Origin: Carallia brachiata
Lineage: Eukaryota > Streptophyta > Magnoliopsida > Malpighiales > Rhizophoraceae
Length of the DNA: 64,000 bases
NCBI GenBank assembly: GCA_021464245.1
Contig: JADCRB010000025.1
Coordinates: 5,563,816 to 5,627,815 of the forward strand
Direction of reading: 5' to 3'
The position numbers and the translations under genes were made by a program. The stretch's first letter is position 1. Each line of letters begins with the position of its first letter. Below the pieces are notes generated by a model. That model saw only the letters and a list, made by a program, of their open reading frames with translations. It was not told where the DNA came from and searched no databases. Shown in pieces: positions 57,507 to 64,000 of the stretch.

Positions 57507-58383
57507 TATTACAAGTCAATTGATTTTACAAAAAAAAACAAATAGAGTTAATGGTCTATTGTGATTTTGCATGATCTCGTATTCGTAACATGCGAAGAAT
57601 TGTGCGTCAGACAAGTGTGTGCTTAACCAATTTCCCGCGTCATGATAGGAATAGAATAGGATTGTTCAAAAAAATCCTCATTGAACAAAAATTCTTCAAA
57701 CTATAAAATTTTAGTTTCCTGATTATGATGAGGAATTTTTTATGGAAAATTAATTATTTTTGACGTGCTAAACAGATGGTCGATCGCTAAATAGAATAAT
57801 TATTTTTGAAGTGTATGACTGGAGCTAGATTTTAACTCTTAAAGATAATCACAATATAAGACAACATATTGTTAAATTTCTCAATAATAGAGGTGTTAAA
57901 GTGAATGATGTTAATTTTGATTAGCAGGATGGATGTGACTATTTGATGATCTATGGTGTTTGCAAAGCATATGCTTGATAGACTTGAAAAGATATGAATC
58001 ACAAATTTTCCGAACATTCACCTCAATTCTTTTATTCAGAGGCTCTCGTCTTCTTAATCACTTGACGGGGACAGGTTGTGAGAATCTGTTTTTTTTTTTT
58101 TTTTTACTTTTTCTTTGCAGATGTAAATATGCAATTAGTGCATTTTAAGATGATATTCGTGAATTGAGCGTCAAGCTCTAGAACAAATGTGGCAATTGTC
58201 AAATTCTCTTTCGTCCTTCAAAATGAAGGAATTCAATTTCGTCTGCAATACTCAAATTATCTTCGTCCTTTTTTTTTTATTAAACAAACCAAACAAAGCA
58301 AAAAATCAATCCCAAAAGATTTGTAAATCCCCTTTTATCAATGTCATCGCAACCAAACATAGTCTTAACAGATTTTGAAAGTT

Positions 58384-58872
58384 ACGCTTGTTTAGAATTG
58401 TATGAAAAAAGGGTGAAAGAAAGCTGGAGAAAGATTTGTGATAAAAAAAATAGAATTTTCTCTTGTTTGGAATTTTATATGAAAGAAAATACATTGGAAA
58501 ACTCAAAAAATTTCTTTCTCATGATACTGTTCACAGTCTTGCAAAATCGGGGAGAAGAGTGGAAGAAAGTCGAAGACAAAAAAGTCAATCTTGAATCTTG
58601 GTTTTTTTTTTTTTTACTAGAGTACCAATATAACCTTTTTAAATATACATAAAAAAAATACAAACTTAAAAAGTTAAGGATATAAATGTCTTTTTCTAAA
58701 TATTAATTTTTTTATTTTATTTCCTCTCAATATCTAAAAAAAATTTAATTTTTAATTACTTTCTTTCTCATCAATTTTTAACATACACAAATAATTATCA
58801 AAAATTATTTTTTTCTTATAATTTTTTTTCACCACTTTCTTTCACACTTTACTTCCAATCTAAATACACTCT
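58384..58872. mobile_element. MITE with ~40-bp inverted ends
   Basis: The left end cgcttgtttagaattg...gggtgaaagaaagctgg is matched by the reverse complement of the right end (gtgtatttagattgg...gtgtgaaagaaagtgg). The interior is AT-rich. The 103-codon frame inside it has no family signal. Confidence 0.6.
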
Positions 58873-60730
58873 AAAAGAGTATAATCATGATTGTGTAGTT
58901 TTATTCTAAAATTTTAATATATTATCATAGTTAATGAATTATATTTAATTAGCATCAGAAATGTCTATAGTAGTAGAAATATCGATTTGAATTATAATCG
59001 AAGTCAATTAATTCAAGAACAAATCTAACCTACTATAACACAAACAGTCAACAAATTCTCACCGACCTTAGCAAACTCCTTTTTTTTTTTTTAATGAACA
59101 TTGTCGCTTGTATTCCTAGCTATATTTGTCATTTGTGTAGAGTGACAAATAAAATATTCATGGAATTACGCCATAATCAGTCGAGTATACTACAATACAG
59201 GGAAGCAAAAAGACAAAGCAATTCATTTTCACAATCCACACACATGTTTTCCTCTTCTTATTTTAATTATAAAAACCTGCAAAGCTGTCAGCCCCCAAAA
59301 AATAGTTGGCTTGGACAAATGTATACATTCCCCCACCATGACTACAAAAAATAGACTATAGATAGAAATTAGATTCAATATTTTATGCTCTCACCTAACA
59401 AGTTTAATTTCCTATTGTATTTCTTCAAATTGTATTGTTCAATAATTACTGGCGGATAATATGCATGCAAATAATAATCCCTAACAACATTTTGCGGTGA
59501 ATTTGTATGATATTTTATCAAGTTTTCAATTTTTTTGCCCCATTTTGGGGCACCATATTATTCATATAATATTTTTTTTGTTAATCGAAATAGATAAGTA
59601 GAGTTTGTATTTTTCAAACGGAAAACTGTTGAGCTTTGAGGTTAACAAATATCATGAAATTATTTACAATAATGTCAAATTAACATTCATTTAGTTCTAT
59701 CACTTGATATGGTAAAAACTAGAATCCCATAATTTTTCTTTGTGAGAAACACGTTTTAGATATTTTTTTTATTAGTTAATTTTAAGGACACCAAAAATTT
59801 GTTCACAAAAATCAGAGAAAATAAAACATTTCCAGGACAGCAAAAAGCTAAATTGCAAAAACCCACATTAAAAAAGCTATTTTCAAACAACAAATTATCT
59901 AGATGTCAATTTCTGATTGGCTGGCAGCTCACAAGCTAAAACAAACGTACGAGTCTTCACTCTTCAGTAGCAGCGAACTGGTAAGCTTCTCAAAGGCACC
60001 CAAAAAAAAAAAAATGGCGCTTCAATCACGATGGAATGGAACCCACCAAGCCTTGTTAACCAACGATCCAATTACAATCTGCCACATCAAGAACAGAGGC
60101 ACGTGACCTCTTACACTTACACTTTTAGTCGCTTGATCTTACCACATGGCGCTCTGTTATTGATTTTTAATCTCGTTTAAATGGACTTTCTCACACCAAA
60201 CTCAAACCCCCAAATAATTACACTTGCCTACAGTATCAGCATCTACATATTTTTAGAAAAAATTTGACATCAACACAGCATAAACATCATAGCGAGCGCG
60301 CACTATCATATAATTTAATAAACAATTTATTAAATTTAAGGAAAAAATAGGATATAAACTGTCAAATGAACTGCCTAATGACTTTCACTAATTTGTTAGA
60401 TTATATTTGTTAGTTTGTTAGAAAATGATTTATTATTATAAAATATTTGTAAAAAAAAATATTTATAATAAAAATAATGATTTTTTTTTATCATTTATTT
60501 ATAACACAGTTTATATTTTTTTTAAAAAATAACATCAGTTCTGAAAAAAGAGAAGTTATTTTTCCTGAAAATTTTACAATTTTTCTCAAATTTTTTCTAA
60601 ATTTTTCGTTATAAAATATTTTACTTGAAACAAATGCTAGAAAGTGAAAAAAAAATTTTCATGCAAAATATTTTTAACTAAACAAACACACCCTAGTCAC
60701 GCGCGCGCACACACATACACATATATTTTG
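58873..60730. other. Intergenic, no gene seen
   Basis: AT-rich with short homopolymers. Small open frames at 59,094 and 59,903 have neither start context nor motifs. Confidence 0.55.
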
Positions 60731-60734
60731 TCTA

Positions 60735-61290
60735 AATGTCGTCTTAAGATACACAGACGAACGCAAATACAAGACATGAATACAATACGATATGGATATA
60801 GGAATACACATATTTTAAAAAAAATTAAAATACAAACACGGCGTGGATATGGTTATAAAATATATTAAATATTATATACGTATATATGTAATTTAAATAT
60901 TTTTAATAAATTTAAAATTTTATCTACATATATTTCGTAATAATAATTGTTATGGTATTTTATGGTGTAATTTTAATTTGGTTCATAATTTTTTTTTTAA
61001 ATGTGTGTGTGTGTATATATATATATATAAAACAAAACATTTAAACAAATAATATATACATGTGTGGGTATAACATATTAATTAAATTAAATACAGGTAA
61101 AAGTGTTTGACATATCTATTAGACGTGTCCGACACATAAATTAGAAGTGTCTGACATTCGTATCTGAATTTATTTTATTTTTATTTTTTATTAAATACAT
61201 TTCGAAGTATCCGACATAGATCTAAAAAATGTCAGACAAGTATTGTGTCTAACATTTGTATTTAATATAGACACTCATAATTTTAGAAAT
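60735..61290. repeat. Degenerate repeat with GTGTCCGACA-like motifs
   Basis: Several variants of gtgtccgacac/tgtcagacaa and tacaatacgatatgg alternate around a (GT)n(AT)n microsatellite at about 61,003-61,029. It resembles a decayed non-autonomous element; the borders are unclear. Confidence 0.4.
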
Positions 61291-62079
61291 GACTGTGTAT
61301 TTTAGATGCCATTCAAAGATTTTTTTTAATAAAAAAAAACAATATACTAGTATTCCACATTATCCAATCTCTCTCTCTTCTCAAATTAGAAAAAATTAAA
61401 AAAATAATAAGAATGAAAAAAAAAAACAAACAAACAAAGCAGTAGGGACATAGACACTAGAAAAAGTGAAAACAAGTCCATTCTCCTCCTCTCCCTTACC
61501 AAATGTTCTTCCCCACATATCCAATCAATTTTTTTAAAACAAAAGTAAAACTATAATCCCAGAAAGAAAAATCCCAAATCTTTTCACACTATTTAAAAAC
61601 AAAACAAAACAAAATAAAACCACCACCCACCAGAAAATAAAAGTGAAAAGAAAATATAAAATAAAAGGATGGTTTTTATTTATTTATTTATTATTATTAT
61701 TAATTTAGTCACTGTGTGTGTAGGTGGGTGGGAGAGAGAGTTAGTGTAGTGTATGTTTTTGGTTTGCCTTTTGTTTCTTTGTTACTTCTTTTTCAAGCTC
61801 ATATTTTTTGACTGTGGTCTCCAAAATCATTACTTGTCTTCCTCTTTTGTCTCAAAAAAGCCACCCTCTTTCTTTCTTTCTCTCTTTTTTTCTCCTCTCT
61901 ATTGTTAGTCTCTCACTACCATTTCTTCCTCTTTCCTCAAAATTAATTTACATTTTTTGTTCTTTGTTTTTTTTTTTTCTTGGGTGGGATTTTAGTTGCC
62001 TGAAGAAGAAGAAGAAGAAGAGCAAATAATGTGGCAGTGGATCAGAAGAAGTGAGTGTGAGAGCGATGAGCAATGACAA
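61291..62079. other. Upstream region of the CDK-like kinase
   Basis: A/T-rich, then a strongly CT-rich stretch (61,850-61,935) typical of a plant 5' UTR or promoter. There is a GAA repeat just before the ATG (62,004-62,021). No other gene is seen. Confidence 0.5.
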
Positions 62080-63534
62080 ATGGGGTGTGTCTTTGGGAAA
62101 GAGGTGACTAACAAGGCGGCAGCGGCGGAGAAGAAGGAGGAGGAGGAGGCGGGCAGAAGGAGAGACGGCGGATGGAAGAGGGAGAAGGAGGAAGGTAGGG
62201 TTGCGAGGGATGCGGCGGCGGACGGGGAGGAGGAGGAGGAGGAGGAGGAGGAAAATGAGGTGAGGAACGGCGGAAATCGGAAGGAGAATGAAGAAGGGAA
62301 TGTGCGGCGAAGAGGGGAGAGGAATAGTAAGAGGTCGTCGAGGCCGAATCCCAGGCTGAGCAACCCACCCAAGCACGTCCACGGCGAGCAAGTCGCCGCC
62401 GGCTGGCCCTCCTGGCTATCCGCCGTCGCCGGTCCTGCTATTAATGGGTGGACCCCACGCCGTGCTGACACGTTCGAGAAGCTTGATAAGGTAAGCTGTT
62501 TGTATCTTTTTTTATTAATCTTTTTTTCTCTGGATCATATGTAGTTATGATTTTTCCAATAAATTAATGGCCCCTTTGCCCTTTTATTTTGGTCATTTTG
62601 GAATGTTTTAGGGAAAAATTGTAATTTCAACTAAATTCGGGACTAAGGTTTGTTGTTGGTGCTGGTGGTGGCTTCATGATTTTTTATTTTTTATTTTTTC
62701 CAAATGGACACGGAATTGTAGGGTTTATGGGATATAGAAAAATGTGTAGAAAAGAAAATACAAGAACTTGGAATAATTATATTTAGCTTATTTGTTCAGT
62801 TATTTTATCAAGTTTAGTTTATGTTTAGTGTTTGTTAATTTTGTTATCAGATTGGCCAAGGTACATACAGCAATGTATACAAAGCTAGGGATACTTTGAC
62901 AGGGAAAATTGTTGCCTTAAAGAAGGTTCGGTTGATAATTTAGAGCCCGAGAGTGTAAAGTTTATGGCTCGGGAGATTTTGATTTTGCGGCAATTGGACC
63001 ATCCCAATGTTGTTAAATTGGAAGGTCTGGTGACATCAAGGATGTCTTGCAGTTTGTACCTTGTATTTGAATACATGGAGCATGATTTGGCTGGCCTCGC
63101 AGCAAGTCCGAGTATCAAGTTCACAGAGTCTCAGGTGGGGATATTGTTCTCTTGCTAGATTCTGCTGTCTATGATTGGATGTGCAAACTTAAGGGTTAGA
63201 CGTTGATATATGGCAGGTAAAATGTTATATGCACCAGTTGTTATCTGGTCTTGAACACTGCCACAACCGCCATGTGCTGCATCGTGATGTAAAGGGATCA
63301 AATCTTCTTATTGGAAATGATGGAATTCTTAAGATTGCTGATTTTGGGTTGGCTTCATTTTTTGACCCTAATCACAAACAGCCCATGACTAGTAGAGTGG
63401 TTACCTTGTGGTATCGACCCCCAGAGCTTCTTCTAGGGGCCACTGACTATAGTGTTGGAGTTGACTTGTGGAGTGCTGGTTGCATTCTTGCTGAGTTATT
63501 GGCTGGGAAGCCTATCATGCCTGGTCGCACTGAG
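62080..63534 (+). CDS. CDK-like Ser/Thr kinase, At1g54610/IBS1 type (first three exons, exon 2 frameshifted)
   Basis: Exons are 62,080-62,490, 62,851-63,134 and 63,217-63,534; the gene continues past the window. MGC at the N-terminus predicts N-myristoylation plus palmitoylation at Cys3, hence membrane attachment. Residues 10-110 are a Lys/Glu-rich low-complexity region, followed by [30 protein letters not shown], typical of this group. Kinase motifs: [31 protein letters not shown] and [16 protein letters not shown]. Exon 2 is 284 nt, one short of a multiple of three. After VALKKVR the frame should read a Phe-Asp-Asn-Leu-Glu-Pro-like stretch, but a missing T near 62,930 gives a stop at once. 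Either a base-call error or a null allele. Exon 4 is not visible before 64,000. Confidence 0.85.
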
Positions 63535-64000
63535 GTAAGTTGTAATTTGTGAATGGGCAATTCTTCAAAGTCTTGTTTTTTTGCTTTTTTTTTTTTCTTT
63601 TCCTGTTAGAGATATTTTGGCTGTTCGGTGTGGCAGGATTCTGTCTAAATTACTGTGTTTGCCACTACATAACTTCTGATTTATTTCGGTCACCAGTTTA
63701 TGAAAGCCATGTATTAATGGGAAGCATGAGTTTAACCATTAATTCAGCATGCCACTAGGTCCAGTCCATTAATGTCCTCAAATGTTAAATAAGACCTTTT
63801 GAGAGATATGTGCTTTGTGGAGAAATATTCAGTTGCATTTACTCAGTAAACATATGTACTCTTGGTGTCAGCTCTTCTCATATTGTTTGAGACTGCTCTC
63901 CACTGAAAACAACTTGTCATCACCATGACGAAGCTGGGTTGGGCTGCTTACTTGTTAGGTGCATGCAAGCACAATGAAAAGTGGTTTGGAGTGTCACTGA
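63535..64000 (+). other. Intron 3 of the kinase gene (incomplete)
   Basis: Starts GTAAGT after exon 3. No segment resembling the next expected kinase region (after PGRTE) is found before the window ends. Confidence 0.6.

Noticed and set aside
61948..62471. Minus-strand frames of 86-159 codons rich in Ser, Pro and Leu
   Set aside because: Antisense shadows of the GAG/GAA-rich kinase exon 1.

Overview
The window is nuclear DNA of a core-eudicot (rosid-like) plant. The signs are AT-rich intergenic DNA, short GT-AG introns plus one clear AT-AC intron, plant-restricted families (CASP-like, nepenthesin-type aspartic protease, a CDK-like kinase with an MGC N-terminus) and plant miniature transposons, a TRIM and LINE tails. 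I cannot name the species.

Positions 1-30,750 hold a CASP-like (CASPL) cluster embedded in repeated DNA. A unit made of CASPL1E exon 1 plus 5-6 kb of upstream sequence occurs three times: A (1-5476), B (6876-12346) and the older, diverged C (about 16,795-23,850). A and B are almost base-for-base identical and are separated by a lone N at 5477, so B may be a haplotype or assembly artefact. Only C is joined to a second exon and makes a complete gene (CASPL1E, minus strand, 15,425-17,549). A three-exon CASPL1D gene on the plus strand (29,758-30,752) closes the cluster. Between them lie an inverted duplication (about 12,040-14,200 against 24,700-29,170), LINE fragments, a 129-bp-LTR TRIM and several MITEs.

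Positions 30,750-42,650 contain an 800-nt polypyrimidine tract, a four-exon plant protein of unknown function (33,903-35,373), two tandem genes for 55- and 47-residue single-pass membrane microproteins (36,306-36,473 and 38,552-38,695), and a nine-exon plastid-type NAD(P)-binding Rossmann protein (40,165-42,645). One intron of the last gene is a textbook U12-type AT-AC intron.

Positions 42,650-58,900 contain an intronless aspartic protease (48,302-49,612). Its first ~50 codons and promoter are duplicated upstream as a dead fragment. The intact-looking copy has lost a Cys-containing segment near its first active site and is frameshifted at its last residues. Next comes a seven-exon ER-lumenal BiP (52,880-55,910) that ends in DDEL and has UPR-type ACGT elements upstream. 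Its promoter was partly copied to 57,597-58,190.

Positions 58,900-64,000 are intergenic DNA followed by the first three exons of a CDK-like kinase of the At1g54610/IBS1 type (62,080-63,534, continuing past the window). Exon 2 of this gene is one base short, which breaks the reading frame between the ATP-binding lysine and helix C. No operon-like cooperation is expected between the genes; their proximity mainly reflects local duplication.
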